Shown here: positions 35,988-45,049 of the stretch, piece by piece
Layout of the letters: each line of letters starts with the position of its first letter
How positions within the stretch are numbered: position 1 is the stretch's first letter
Assembly: GCF_002222055.1 (NCBI RefSeq)
Contig: NZ_MUGS01000031.1
Location: 1 to 59,409, forward strand
Direction of reading: 5' to 3'
Origin: Flavobacterium araucananum
GTDB taxonomy: Bacteria > Bacteroidota > Bacteroidia > Flavobacteriales > Flavobacteriaceae
DNA: 59,409 nt
Position numbers and translations under genes: made by a program
The notes under the pieces: model-generated
Seen by the model: the letters and a program-made list of their open reading frames with translations, nothing else
Told to the model about the DNA's origin: nothing
Databases searched by the model: none

Positions 35988-37511
35988 ATGACTTTATATG
36001 CTTCTCTCTTAAAAAGAATAACCTTTGGTCTGTTTGCTTTATATGCTTTTTCAGGTCATTCGCAAGCACAGGATCCCGGCATCAAAAATGGTTTTTATCA
36101 AAATCCTGTATTTGCCGGAGACCATCCTGATCCCTCGATTATAAGAGATGGCGAAGACTATTATATCGTACATTCGTCTTTTAACTATTTTCCCGGTTTA
36201 TTGATCTGGACATCCAAAGACCTGATCAACTGGCAACCTGTTACTCATGCCCTTACCAAAAATGTTGGTGCAGTCTGGGCACCTGATTTAGTAAAATACG
36301 ACAACAAATTCTACATCTACTTTCCGGCAAATAATACCAATTATGTCGTTTGGGCAGATAAAATAAACGGTCCCTGGAGTGCTCCCATAGATTTAAAAAT
36401 AGGAAACATAGATCCCGGACATGTTGCAGATCAGGACGGTAATCGTTTTCTTTATTTCAGTAATGGCAGTTATGCTCCCTTAGCCAAAGACGGACTTTCG
36501 ATAACAGGCGAAGCAAAACAAGTGTATGACGGATGGCCAATACCCGAAAATTGGTCTATTGAATGTTTTTGTATGGAAGGTCCGAAAATTATAAAACACG
36601 GAGACTATTATTATCTTACAACTGCCGAAGGTGGCACCGCAGGACCCGCAACAAGTCACATGGTGGTTTCGGCACGATCAAAATCTCCTCTCGGACCATG
36701 GGAAAACTCTCCTTATAATCCCATTATCAGAACCAATAGCAGTACCGAAAAATGGTGGTCAAAAGGTCATGCAAGCCTTATTGATGATGCCAAAGGCAAT
36801 TGGTGGATGGTTTTTCACGGATATGAAAACGGACATTATAACATGGGACGCCAAACGCTTTTGCAACCTGTCGAATGGACAAAAGACGGATGGTATAAAA
36901 GTCCTGAAGGAATAAAAACCGAAGCTACTTTAAAAAAACCTGCCGGACAGCCCATAAAAAGTACTTTTTCTCTATCAGATCCTTTTACAACCGCAACATT
37001 GAGTTCGCAATGGCAATTTTTTGAAGATTATGATCCTCAGCGTTTTAAACTTACGCCAAACGGAATACAAATTAAGGCTAAAGGAAAAAGTATTGGCGAG
37101 AGTGCACCATTGCTTTGCACACCATCTGACCATTCGTACACCGCTCAGGTCGAAGTAGAAATTGAAGGAAAAGCAACCGCCGGACTTATCCTTTTTTATG
37201 ACAATCGACTCTATACCGGTATTGCGGCAGATGCACAAAATATATTGGCAATACTTCGTTCCTGGCAGTTCACTACCAAAAAAGACATTAACAAAACCCA
37301 TCTTTATCTGCGTTTAGAAAAAAAAGAACAACTCGTAAATATGTATTACAGCACAGACAATAAAGAATGGCATAAAATCGAAAACTCAGCCGAAGTAAGC
37401 TCTTTTAATCACAATGTATTAAGCGGCTTCATGAGTCTTAAATTAGGACTTTCGGCTGTTGGAGACGGACAAATAACTTTTAAAAACTTTATATACACGC
37501 CTCAAAAATAA
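35988..37511 (+). CDS. Secreted glycoside hydrolase, family 43 (xylosidase/arabinofuranosidase type)
   Basis: 507 residues. Signal peptide about 1-27 (LYAFSGHSQAQ). The five-bladed propeller domain (about 35-310) shows the GH43 acids: base Asp in AGDHPDPSIIR, pKa-tuning Asp in VWAPDLVKY and acid Glu in CMEGPKIIKH. The C-terminal beta sandwich (about 320-505) is the usual GH43 accessory domain. Such enzymes remove xylose or arabinose from hemicellulose. No SusC/SusD, xylanase or transporter gene is adjacent, so it acts as a lone hydrolase here; the exact specificity cannot be read. Confidence 0.93.
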   Translation: MTLYASLLKRITFGLFALYAFSGHSQAQDPGIKNGFYQNPVFAGDHPDPSIIRDGEDYYIVHSSFNYFPGLLIWTSKDLINWQPVTHALTKNVGAVWAPDLVKYDNKFYIYFPANNTNYVVWADKINGPWSAPIDLKIGNIDPGHVADQDGNRFLYFSNGSYAPLAKDGLSITGEAKQVYDGWPIPENWSIECFCMEGPKIIKHGDYYYLTTAEGGTAGPATSHMVVSARSKSPLGPWENSPYNPIIRTNSSTEKWWSKGHASLIDDAKGNWWMVFHGYENGHYNMGRQTLLQPVEWTKDGWYKSPEGIKTEATLKKPAGQPIKSTFSLSDPFTTATLSSQWQFFEDYDPQRFKLTPNGIQIKAKGKSIGESAPLLCTPSDHSYTAQVEVEIEGKATAGLILFYDNRLYTGIAADAQNILAILRSWQFTTKKDINKTHLYLRLEKKEQLVNMYYSTDNKEWHKIENSAEVSSFNHNVLSGFMSLKLGLSAVGDGQITFKNFIYTPQK

Positions 37512-37535
37512 GATAATCAGACTTAAATCCTCCTC

Positions 37536-37576
37536 AAAATACCTCTTTGTTTTAAAAACAAATGAGGTATTTTTCT
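37536..37576 (+). terminator. Terminator after GH43
   Basis: 10-base stem (37536-37545 with 37564-37573) with an inner complementary TTTGTTTT/AAAACAAA section, followed by T-rich sequence. Confidence 0.8.
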
Positions 37577-37602
37577 TTAATATAAAGGTCAGAAATCCGT
37601 TT

Positions 37603-37668
37603 CGCCCACCATTTTGTCCGTCTCCACCCAATTTATCAGCTACACAAATTGAACTCCTTATACTTTTG
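37603..37668 (+). promoter_or_regulatory. Upstream region of the porin gene with C-rich repeats
   Basis: A -7 element TACTTTTG is at 37661-37668 with no TTG at the -33 distance. CCACC occurs at 37606-37610 and 37624-37628 in a C-rich patch about 50-70 bases before the predicted start. This resembles the C-rich direct repeat before the metalloprotease gene and might be read by the LytTR regulator at 39540. Weak evidence. Confidence 0.35.
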
Positions 37669-37710
37669 ACGGTATAAACAATAATTAGTATCAAATAAAA
37701 TCTTTAAATT

Positions 37711-38316
37711 ATGAAAATCGTCAAAAATTTATTCATTGGTTGTATTCTCCTTGCCTCTACAAGTGGTTTTAGTCAAAGCTTTTTCAAAAACATAGCAGAT
37801 CGTCTTTATTTTGGTGTAAAAGCCGGAGCCAATTACAGCAATTTTACCAATGCCAGCTTTGATACCGAAGGCTTAACAGGATTTCATGCAGGTGCACTTG
37901 TAGGATATAAATTCAACGATCATTTTGCCGTACAGGAAGAGTTTTTATATTCGACACAAGGAGCAAAAATCAAAGGCGGACTTATGGATGGTGAAGACAT
38001 AAAACTGTCGTATGTTACAGTGCCGATTCTTTTAAAATACAAAACCAATTTTGGATTGTATCTTGAAGCGGGTCCACAAATTGGGATTCTGGTCGATGAA
38101 GATTTTACAAGCCTGGGAATTAGCAAAGACACTAAATTTGCCGAGAAAATCGATGGTGGTGTTGCAGCAGGAATTGGCTATCAATTTCAAAACGGACTTG
38201 GGATTGGAGCCCGATATTATTTGTCTCTGACAGATGTTAGCAAAATAAAAACTGCGGGAATTAACACTGATTTTCAAAACAATACCGCACAAGTTAGTTT
38301 ATCTTATATCTTTTAA
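37711..38316 (+). CDS. Outer membrane beta-barrel protein, porin family (PorT-like)
   Basis: 201 residues. Signal peptide about 1-21 (ASTSGFSQ), then alternating beta strands (YFGVKAGANYSNF, GFHAGALVGYKFNDHFAVQEEFLY, GVAAGIGYQFQNGLGIGARYY) and a C-terminal strand ending in phenylalanine. This is the small eight-stranded barrel common in Bacteroidota. Role unknown. It precedes a LytS/LytTR pair and may be controlled by it. Confidence 0.9.
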   Translation: MKIVKNLFIGCILLASTSGFSQSFFKNIADRLYFGVKAGANYSNFTNASFDTEGLTGFHAGALVGYKFNDHFAVQEEFLYSTQGAKIKGGLMDGEDIKLSYVTVPILLKYKTNFGLYLEAGPQIGILVDEDFTSLGISKDTKFAEKIDGGVAAGIGYQFQNGLGIGARYYLSLTDVSKIKTAGINTDFQNNTAQVSLSYIF

Positions 38317-38497
38317 CAGATTAAAATCTTATTCTAAATTTCCGACTACTATAAGTGGTCGGAATTTTAGCAAAAGGTACTACTATCCTATGTGGGTATC
38401 TATGTGTCGAAAATAAGTAAGCCAAACGAATTATGTACGCAGATATTTGTACATTTCGTATACCAAATACAATACCCCGATTAGATCCTGTATTTCT

Positions 38498-39559
38498 ATG
38501 AACAATACTATAAAAAGAACCATAACGCCTTACAACATCAAAGAAATCCGGCGATTGAATATGCTCCTGGTAAGTCTCGCCTTTCCGTTTACTTTTTTAT
38601 TGCTTTTTTTATTCGAAGAAATCCTCTCGGCATTGTTTGTTTTGGCTATCAAAACCGCTTGTTATATGTTTATAACAAGTAACTTATTAGTCTGGATTTT
38701 AAAATTTAGTGCTAAAAAATTTCCGGACGATTTGTTCCAATTTAAGCTTTGCAGGTTGAGCCTGAGTTATATCTCCGGTATAGGAATCTACCTCACCCTG
38801 TGGCCTATTTTCTCTTATCTGGCCAAAATACCAAGCCACCTTGATAATTATAAACTCCTTGCTGCTTTTATAGCCATTTCGACCGTACTTACAACCATTA
38901 TATTATTTCTGCATGACTTTGTCATATTTCGTCAGAATAAAATTCAAACCGAACTCGAAAATTCCCGTTTGCAGCTTCGAAGTACGCAAGCCGAAAACCT
39001 CTTATTAAAGCAGCAAATTCACCCGCATTTTTTATTCAATTCCCTCAATACCTTAAAGGCCTTATATAAAAAAGATCCTAAACTGGGCGAAATCTATTTG
39101 TTGCAACTCGCTGATTTTCTTCGCTCTGCCGTATCTCTTAATAATAGTCCTGCCACAACACTCGAAGAAGAATTAGAGATTTGTAAAAACTATCTGCAAA
39201 TGCAAAAAATACGTTTTGGCGAAGCGCTGGAATGGAATTTAAACATCGAAAATCCTGAAATGTTAAAAGGATTTGTACCCTCTTTCTCCCTGCAACCCTT
39301 ATTAGAAAATGCGATTAAACACAACATCTTTACCAAAGAAACCCCTTTGAAATTGGTAATAGAACAACACAACAATTACATAAGCGTATTCAATCCCATA
39401 AACCCCAGAAATGCAGGAGAAACATCTACAAAAAGCGGCTTGAGCAATCTCGCAGAACGATATCAATTGTGGTCAGGAGAAGAAATTATAATTAAGAACG
39501 ACGGAAAATCTTTTTCGGTAAGCTTTAAAATCATGCCCCATGAAAATAGTAATAATTGA
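38498..39559 (+). CDS. LytS-type sensor histidine kinase, four membrane segments
   Basis: 353 residues from ATG 38498 (MNNTIKRTITPYNIK). A TTG-initiated extension from 38447 is possible but begins inside a -7-like element. Four membrane segments at about 22-45, 50-70, 88-108 and 120-140, with short loops and no large sensor domain. The His_kinase domain has H177 in QIHPHFLFNSLNTLK and the ATPase has LLENAIKHN. The 3' end overlaps the LytTR regulator gene by 20 bases, which fixes their partnership. Confidence 0.92.
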   Translation: MNNTIKRTITPYNIKEIRRLNMLLVSLAFPFTFLLLFLFEEILSALFVLAIKTACYMFITSNLLVWILKFSAKKFPDDLFQFKLCRLSLSYISGIGIYLTLWPIFSYLAKIPSHLDNYKLLAAFIAISTVLTTIILFLHDFVIFRQNKIQTELENSRLQLRSTQAENLLLKQQIHPHFLFNSLNTLKALYKKDPKLGEIYLLQLADFLRSAVSLNNSPATTLEEELEICKNYLQMQKIRFGEALEWNLNIENPEMLKGFVPSFSLQPLLENAIKHNIFTKETPLKLVIEQHNNYISVFNPINPRNAGETSTKSGLSNLAERYQLWSGEEIIIKNDGKSFSVSFKIMPHENSNN

Positions 39560-40304
39560 AGATGAACTACTCGTTGCCGAAGACCTCGTTAGTAATCTGA
39601 AACAAATAAAACCGGATGTCGAGATTGTAAGCGTTCTTAGTTCCGTAAAAGAAGCTGTTGCTTATTTTACAAAAAATCCGCAACCGGATCTTATTTTTAG
39701 CGACATACAATTGGGCGACGGATTAAGCTTTGATATTGCAAAAGTAATCTCGATAGAAGTTCCGGTAATTTTTTGTACCGCCTTTGACGAATATGCCCTC
39801 GACGCTTTTAGAGCAAACGGCATCGAATATATTCTAAAACCTTTTAGCATTGAATCTCTCGAAAAAGCATTACTTAAATTTCAAAACATGCAAAAAGTAA
39901 TGGCAGGAAGTATTGCCTTAAAATATGAGGCTGCAATGGCAACATTAGAAGCCAGAAACAAAAACAACAGCAGCACCATTATGGTCAAATACAGAGATCG
40001 TTTATTGCCCTTTACGCTCGATAAAATCGCTTTATTTTGTCTCGATAACGAGATAACCTATTTGCACGCCCATTCCGGAAAAACATACGCAATGACCGAA
40101 AGTCTCGAAGAACTCGAGCATAAAACCGGTTTAACTTTTTTTAGAATGAACAGGCAATTTCTCGTCAATCGCAACGCCATTACAGATGCCACAGATTATT
40201 TTCCCAGAAAACTTAAAATTAATTTATCCTTTGCTTTCGATAAAGACATTATTGTAAGCAGAGAAAAAAGAAGCAAATTATTGACCTGGCTTACTAAAAA
40301 CTAA
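39540..40304 (+). CDS. LytTR-family response regulator
   Basis: 254 residues. Receiver domain with IIEDELL, D55 (LIFSDIQLGDG) and EYILKPF; LytTR domain about 155-254 (FFRMNRQFLVNRNAI). Start overlaps the kinase gene by 20 bases in another frame, so translation is coupled. Paralogue of the regulator at 24916, with the same start MKIVIIEDE. Followed by a bidirectional terminator. Confidence 0.94.
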   Translation: MKIVIIEDELLVAEDLVSNLKQIKPDVEIVSVLSSVKEAVAYFTKNPQPDLIFSDIQLGDGLSFDIAKVISIEVPVIFCTAFDEYALDAFRANGIEYILKPFSIESLEKALLKFQNMQKVMAGSIALKYEAAMATLEARNKNNSSTIMVKYRDRLLPFTLDKIALFCLDNEITYLHAHSGKTYAMTESLEELEHKTGLTFFRMNRQFLVNRNAITDATDYFPRKLKINLSFAFDKDIIVSREKRSKLLTWLTKN

Positions 40305-40323
40305 ACCATTATTTTACAAAAAA

Positions 40324-40351
40324 AAAGAGCTGATTTTACAACCAGCTCTTT
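40324..40351. terminator. Bidirectional terminator
   Basis: Perfect 9-base stem (40324-40332 with 40343-40351) flanked by A-run and T-run between the convergent LytTR and NmrA-like genes. Confidence 0.85.
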
Positions 40352-40360
40352 CTATAAAAA

Positions 40361-41239
40361 TTAAAATTTAGAAGCAAATTCTTTTGCAAAATCCTCTAAC
40401 TTAATTTTTCCTGTAGCAGCAATTTTATTCGTTAAAAAATCTTCCTGTATTTGACCACTTCTTAAACCCGACCCCATTTCTGCATACAATCCGGCTATTT
40501 CATCCGGTAAACCAGCTTGTTTCATTCCGCCAAGAGCCTGTTCATCTGTAAACTCAACCCAAGGCAACTCCGGTTTATCGATTGCCCCGCCTAAGATTTT
40601 TGCCACATCCTCCGGCGTACGAAGATCACTGATAATATAACGAATAGTGTTTCCGGATACCGTTTTTACCAGCTCTTCGGCAGCAGCATTTGCAATATCT
40701 TCAGGGTGTACAAAAGGCATTGCTGTTGTCGATGGATAGTTAGAACCAATAATTCCCGCACCCTTAATCAGGGGTACATCATTGTATAAGTTGGTAAGGA
40801 AAAATCCGGCACGAAGAAACGTTACCGCTACGTTTTCTAGTGTTTCGTATATTTTTTCGATGTTATAAAGTCCCGCAATCGGTCCATTCCCGCCAGGCAA
40901 ATGAGCACCAATGCTACTTAACATAACTACACGCTTTACCCCTGTTTCCTGAATGGCTGTTGCCAAAGCTTCGCCGGCAGCTGTAGTATTCGCAATAATA
41001 TGATCTCCACCCATATTAGGTGGTGTCAATGCAAAAACGGCATCAGCACCTGCAAAAGCATTTTTCAAAAAAGCAACGTCACCAACAGATCCTACTGCGG
41101 CTTTTGCACCCAAAGTTGCAATAGCGGCTACCCTGTCTGTACTGCTTGTAATTACCGTAACTTCATGTCCTGAAGCAATAAGTTGTGTGGCCAAAGGTTT
41201 TCCTATATTTCCTAATGAACCTGAAATTGTAATTTTCAT
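40361..41239 (-). CDS. NmrA-like NAD(P)-binding oxidoreductase
   Basis: 292 residues. Rossmann motif GSLGNIGKPLA near the N-terminus (ISGSLGNIG), atypical short-chain dehydrogenase of the NmrA/QOR2 group (GVKRVVMLSSIGAH, PFVHPEDIANAAAEEL). Proteins of this group bind NAD(P)H and may reduce quinones or act as redox sensors. Divergent from an HxlR regulator whose control region it shares; in related systems such pairs respond to reactive quinones or aldehydes (inference). Confidence 0.9.
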   Translation of the reverse strand: MKITISGSLGNIGKPLATQLIASGHEVTVITSSTDRVAAIATLGAKAAVGSVGDVAFLKNAFAGADAVFALTPPNMGGDHIIANTTAAGEALATAIQETGVKRVVMLSSIGAHLPGGNGPIAGLYNIEKIYETLENVAVTFLRAGFFLTNLYNDVPLIKGAGIIGSNYPSTTAMPFVHPEDIANAAAEELVKTVSGNTIRYIISDLRTPEDVAKILGGAIDKPELPWVEFTDEQALGGMKQAGLPDEIAGLYAEMGSGLRSGQIQEDFLTNKIAATGKIKLEDFAKEFASKF

Positions 41240-41267
41240 ATCTAAATTATTTTTTTATTAGCAGTAA

Positions 41268-41298
41268 CAAAGGTATATTTGTACTTACTTTTATACAA
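41268..41298. promoter_or_regulatory. Overlapping divergent promoters and operator, NmrA/HxlR
   Basis: Plus strand -7 TATATTTG is at 41274-41281; minus strand -7 TACCTTTG is at 41275-41268. They share two bases. The minus promoter has -33 TTG at 41298-41296 (20-base gap). An inverted repeat TTGTA-N10-TACAA spans 41279-41298 and GTACTTAC is repeated at 41281-41288 and 41299-41306, so a bound HxlR dimer would cover both promoters. Confidence 0.65.
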
Positions 41299-41322
41299 GT
41301 ACTTACCCTAAAGTATGCACAA

Positions 41323-41691
41323 ATGACAGCAATCAAAGAATCATCGACAATACAGGAAAATAAGCAATACGCCCTGGAACAATGCCCGGTAACCTATGTA
41401 ATGGAAAAAATTGGAGGCTATTGGAAACCCATTATTATTTATCATCTGTCAAGCGGAGCCCTGCGTTACAGCGAACTAAAAAGAGCTATTCCGGCAGTAA
41501 CCGAGAAAATGTTGATTCAGCATTTAAAACAATTAGAAGCAGATAATCTGGTCATCAGAGAAGCAAAACCAGTAGTTCCTCCTTTTGTAACCTACAGACT
41601 CAGCAATGCCGGAAACGGTTTAATGCCCGTTATTCAGGCAATGGCAACATGGGCATTTAAGGAAAAAGAAGATGGATTTAATGCCTCTTAA
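41323..41691 (+). CDS. HxlR-family winged-helix regulator
   Basis: 122 residues. HxlR/DUF24 signature with a Cys-Pro near the N-terminus (EQCPVTYVM), IGGYWKPIIIYHL and RYSELKRAIPAVTEKMLIQHLKQLE as the DNA-binding helices. The Cys is the residue used for thiol redox sensing in related YodB/HypR proteins. Probably represses the divergent NmrA-like gene and itself. Confidence 0.93.
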   Translation: MTAIKESSTIQENKQYALEQCPVTYVMEKIGGYWKPIIIYHLSSGALRYSELKRAIPAVTEKMLIQHLKQLEADNLVIREAKPVVPPFVTYRLSNAGNGLMPVIQAMATWAFKEKEDGFNAS

Positions 41692-41820
41692 AACAGTTAA
41701 ATCAAACTAAAACTCTTTTTTACAACAATTACAAAAGCTTAATCTGGGCTGTAGTATTTATAAAAACTGGTATACTAAGATCATCATCATCTTTTTATTT
41801 TTACATAAAAATTTATCCAA

Positions 41821-42252
41821 ATGAAAAACATATCAATACCACAAGCAGGCTTAGTTTTAAGAATAATTTTAGGAATCACAATGCTTTCAGCAGTTGCAGA
41901 CCGTTTTGGACTTTGGGGCGCACCGGGAGCTCCGGGAGTAGCTTGGGGAAACTGGGAAAATTTTGTCGCTTATACCCAAACTTTAAATGCATTTGCCAGT
42001 AAATCTGTTGCCGGAATATTAGGCGGATTGGCGACATTTTTCGAAATTTTGTTTGGCATTTGCCTAATCATCGGCTTCAAAACCCGAATCATAGCGCTGG
42101 GAACCTCCGGGTTAATGCTTCTTTTTGCAATCGCAATGGCACTATCATCAACCATAAAAGCACCTTTGGATTATTCTGTACTAACCAGTGCTGCCGCTGC
42201 TTTATTGCTTTCTGCAATTGGAAAAACCACTTTTGCAGCAGACCATAAATAA
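41821..42252 (+). CDS. DoxX-family membrane protein
   Basis: 143 residues with four hydrophobic segments (about 10-27, 58-80, 85-108, 112-130) and the LRIILGITMLSAVADRFG start usual in DoxX-like proteins. It has been linked to redox and thiol homeostasis in other bacteria. Encoded 129 bases after the HxlR gene and might be in the same regulon. A terminator follows at 42328. Confidence 0.85.
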   Translation: MKNISIPQAGLVLRIILGITMLSAVADRFGLWGAPGAPGVAWGNWENFVAYTQTLNAFASKSVAGILGGLATFFEILFGICLIIGFKTRIIALGTSGLMLLFAIAMALSSTIKAPLDYSVLTSAAAALLLSAIGKTTFAADHK

Positions 42253-42327
42253 GCATCAGATTGTTTGTTTTTTAGTCACTAAATTAGATTTGACCTTTTA
42301 AAATATCTTTTCATATTCAAAATTACC

Positions 42328-42350
42328 AAGGAGCTTTACAGCTCCTTTTT
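42328..42350 (+). terminator. Terminator after the DoxX gene
   Basis: Perfect 8-base stem (42328-42335 with 42340-42347), loop TTAC, then T-run. Confidence 0.85.
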
Positions 42351-42478
42351 GTTTATAATTAAATCCTTAAAAATCAGCATTCTCCAACACTAAACTTTTT
42401 TTTAAGGTTTTATTAAGGTCGTAATTTTTTCAGAAACTAATAACTATTCGTAAATTAGCTGCAACAAAATTTATCCGA

Positions 42479-43315
42479 ATGACAGTACTTACATTTACCC
42501 TGATTATGATTCTTGGTGCTTTTTTAGCAGGTTTTATTGGCTCATTATCAGGTTTAGGTGGCGGAATTATAATAATTCCCCTTTTAACAGTTATTCTTGG
42601 CGTTGACATACATTATGCAATTGGTGCAGCTTTAGTTTCTGTAATTGCTACTTCATCCGGTTCTGCCGCCGCTTATGTCAGGGAAGGAATCACCAATATG
42701 CGATTGGGAATCTTTCTGGAGATTGCCACAACCATTGGAGCCGTTTGCGGAGCCTTACTTTCTACCATCGCTCCTACCTCCTTTATAGCAGTCTTGTTTG
42801 GACTTACCTTAATTTTTTCGGCTATAAATTCGCTTCGTAAAAAAGAAGAACACATTGTTTTACAATCAAGTCCGTTAGCCAAAAAACTTAGGCTCGAAGG
42901 AACTTATCCTTCGCACGATGGCGAAGTAATCAGTTACGGTACCAAAAATGTTGTGGGTGGTTTTGGTATGATGGGAATCGCCGGAATGATGTCCGGACTA
43001 TTAGGGATTGGTTCTGGCGCTTTTAAGGTAATTGCCATGGATAATATCATGAGAATCCCGTTTAAGGTTTCGACCACAACCAGTAATTTTATGATGGGAG
43101 TTACCGCAATGGCAAGTTCTGTAATCTACATTCAAAAAGGATATATCGAACCCGGAATTTGTATGCCCGTAGTCATTGGTGTTTTATTTGGCGCTATGGC
43201 AGGAGCTAAAGTTCTGGTAAAAACAAACCCTAAAAAATTACGAATCTTTTTTGCGTGCCTGATTTTTGTGCTTGCAGTTAATATGATATATAACGGACTT
43301 AATGGAAAAATCTAA
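42479..43315 (+). CDS. TauE/SafE-family anion (sulfite/sulfonate) exporter
   Basis: 278 residues with about eight membrane segments. Gly-rich motif GFIGSLSGLGGGIIIIPLL in the first helix pair and GIAGMMSGLLGIGSGAFKV in the second half are the two symmetric family repeats. Moves sulfite, sulfoacetate or related organic anions across the inner membrane. It overlaps the next gene by 14 bases; this pair is a common two-gene unit. Confidence 0.93.
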   Translation: MTVLTFTLIMILGAFLAGFIGSLSGLGGGIIIIPLLTVILGVDIHYAIGAALVSVIATSSGSAAAYVREGITNMRLGIFLEIATTIGAVCGALLSTIAPTSFIAVLFGLTLIFSAINSLRKKEEHIVLQSSPLAKKLRLEGTYPSHDGEVISYGTKNVVGGFGMMGIAGMMSGLLGIGSGAFKVIAMDNIMRIPFKVSTTTSNFMMGVTAMASSVIYIQKGYIEPGICMPVVIGVLFGAMAGAKVLVKTNPKKLRIFFACLIFVLAVNMIYNGLNGKI

Positions 43316-43709
43316 AGTTATGCAACACGAAAAATTTGGAGAAAAAGATTTTCAGACCATTATAGGAAATTTATTGCGCTACGGTGTCTGGATCTCATTG
43401 TCAGTAGCTTTTATTGGCGGCATTGTCTATTTGACGGGACATAGCACTGATATCGAAAACTACGCTGTATTTCATGAAAATGATCGTAATATATTCGAAG
43501 TAATTTCGGCAATATACAAGGGAGCAATTCAGGGAAATGGAGAATCACTCATATTTGTTGGGATTATCCTTCTTTTTCTAACGCCTGTATTGCGGGTATT
43601 ACTGTCGTTATTTTCTTTTCTTTTAGAGAAAGATTATCTGTATGTAAGCATCACGCTAATCGTTATTCTGATCATTCTGATCAGTGTTTCATTTGGATTC
43701 TCACATTAG
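43302..43709 (+). CDS. DUF1634 membrane protein, TauE partner
   Basis: 135 residues with three membrane segments (about 30-48, 82-105, 112-133) and LLRYGVWISLSVAFIGGIVYL at the start. DUF1634 proteins are regularly encoded right after TauE/SafE transporters, as here with a 14-base overlap. Start could also be the ATG at 43320, which follows the transporter stop. Function in the complex unknown. Confidence 0.88.
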   Translation: MEKSKVMQHEKFGEKDFQTIIGNLLRYGVWISLSVAFIGGIVYLTGHSTDIENYAVFHENDRNIFEVISAIYKGAIQGNGESLIFVGIILLFLTPVLRVLLSLFSFLLEKDYLYVSITLIVILIILISVSFGFSH

Positions 43710-43774
43710 TTCATTGGTATAGGCGTTAAGCCGGAAACTTTGTAAAAAAAGCTCTGGGTAAAAAATAAAAAATT

Positions 43775-44797
43775 ATGGAAATAGGAATAGACAGTTTTGC
43801 TTCGGCAATGTACGGAGACAACAATACTTTGAGCAGTGTCGATGCAATGGAGCAACTGCTTCAAAGAATCGAGCTGGCAGACCAGGCAGGTCTTGACGTT
43901 TTTGGAATTGGCGAGCATCATAAAAAAGAGTTTTTAGATTCGGCAACAGCCGTAATATTAGCCGCAGCAGCAGCAAGAACAAAACGCATACGATTAGCAA
44001 GTGCAGTTTCGGTTTTAAGTGCCGCCGATCCGGTTCGATTGTATCAAAATTTTGCAACCTTAGATTTAATTTCTAAAGGAAGAGCCGAAATTGTGGTAGG
44101 TCGCGGATCAGCAATCGAAGCTTATCCGCTTTTTGGATACAGTCTAAACGATTACGACGAACTTTTTAGCGAGAAACTAGACCTTCTTTTACAAATTAGA
44201 GACAATGAATTTATAACATGGTCCGGAAAATTTCGTCCGGCTTTGAATAATCTTCCCATATACCCGAGAGCTTTACAAGAAAAACTACCTATCTGGTTGG
44301 GCGTTGGCGGAACTCCGGAATCTTTTGTACGAGCAGGATCTTTGGGTTTACCCTTGATGGTTGCCGTTATTGGCGGACAAACACACCGTTTTAAACCATT
44401 AGTCGATTTGTATCGCGAAGCCGGAAAAGCCGCAGGTTACCAACCCGAAGAACTTCAGGTAGGATTACATTCGCCTGGTTTTGTGGGAACCACAACCCAA
44501 AAAGCCATAGACGAATATTATCCGGGTTATGCTGAACTTTGGACAAAATTAGGAAGAGAACGTGGTTGGCCACCGGTTACCAAAGACAAATTCGACGGAC
44601 TTATCGATGATCAGGGAGTTCTGGTTGTGGGTGATCCTGAGCGAATCGCAGAGAAAATTTTGCGCCATAGCGAATCTCTTGGCGGAATCTCAAGATTTAC
44701 CTTCCAAATGGATAATGCCGGTCTTACACATACACAATTAATGAGTGCTATCGAACTTATTGGAGCCAAGGTTATTCCTTTAATTCAAAAAGGGTAA
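43775..44797 (+). CDS. Luciferase-like (LLM) flavin-dependent monooxygenase
   Basis: 340 residues, TIM barrel. EIGIDSFA at strand 1, GLDVFGIGEHH at strand 2 (the GEHH flavin-site motif), RIRLASAVSVLSAADPVR and GRAEIVVGRGS follow. Oxidises an organic substrate with reduced FMN and oxygen; may be linked to the neighbouring sulfonate-type exporter, since several family members cleave sulfonates, but this one is closer to the general F420/FMN class and the substrate is unknown. Confidence 0.92.
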   Translation: MEIGIDSFASAMYGDNNTLSSVDAMEQLLQRIELADQAGLDVFGIGEHHKKEFLDSATAVILAAAAARTKRIRLASAVSVLSAADPVRLYQNFATLDLISKGRAEIVVGRGSAIEAYPLFGYSLNDYDELFSEKLDLLLQIRDNEFITWSGKFRPALNNLPIYPRALQEKLPIWLGVGGTPESFVRAGSLGLPLMVAVIGGQTHRFKPLVDLYREAGKAAGYQPEELQVGLHSPGFVGTTTQKAIDEYYPGYAELWTKLGRERGWPPVTKDKFDGLIDDQGVLVVGDPERIAEKILRHSESLGGISRFTFQMDNAGLTHTQLMSAIELIGAKVIPLIQKG

Positions 44798-44857
44798 TTT
44801 TTTTTTGCCACTGATTATACTGATTAAAAAGATTTTTAGCAAATTAAAAACTAAAAC

Positions 44858-45033
44858 CTCTGAACCTTTGCTACTCTGAGCCTTTGCAACTCTGAACCTT
44901 TGCAGCTCTGAACCTTTGCAGCTCTGAACCTTTGCAGCTCTGAACCTTTGCAGCTCTGAACCTTTGCAGCTCTGAACCTTTGCAACTCTGAACCTTTGCA
45001 ACTCTGAACCTTTGCAACTCTGAACCTTTGAAC
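44858..45033. repeat. Eleven tandem copies of a 16-base unit
   Basis: CTCTGAACCTTTGCAG or close variants start at 44858, 44874 and every 16 bases to 45018, 11 copies with few mismatches (CAA for CAG, one GAG for GAA). No coding evidence. It lies between the LLM gene, whose stop is followed at once by TTTTTTTTTGCCACTG, and the bidirectional terminator at 45050. Confidence 0.95.
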
Positions 45034-45049
45034 CTAATAAATAATAAAA

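Noticed and set aside
17564..37511. Polysaccharide utilisation locus joining SusCD and GH43
   Set aside because: The GH43 gene is more than 10 kb away with its own promoter and several unrelated operons between; the SusCD neighbour is a protease.
38447..38497. TTG-initiated extension of the second LytS kinase
   Set aside because: The extra residues are not membrane- or signal-like and the TTG lies inside a -7-like element; ATG 38498 is preferred.
44780..45001. Minus-strand repetitive frame of 73 codons
   Set aside because: It only reads through the 16-base tandem repeat; no start signal and no plausible protein composition.
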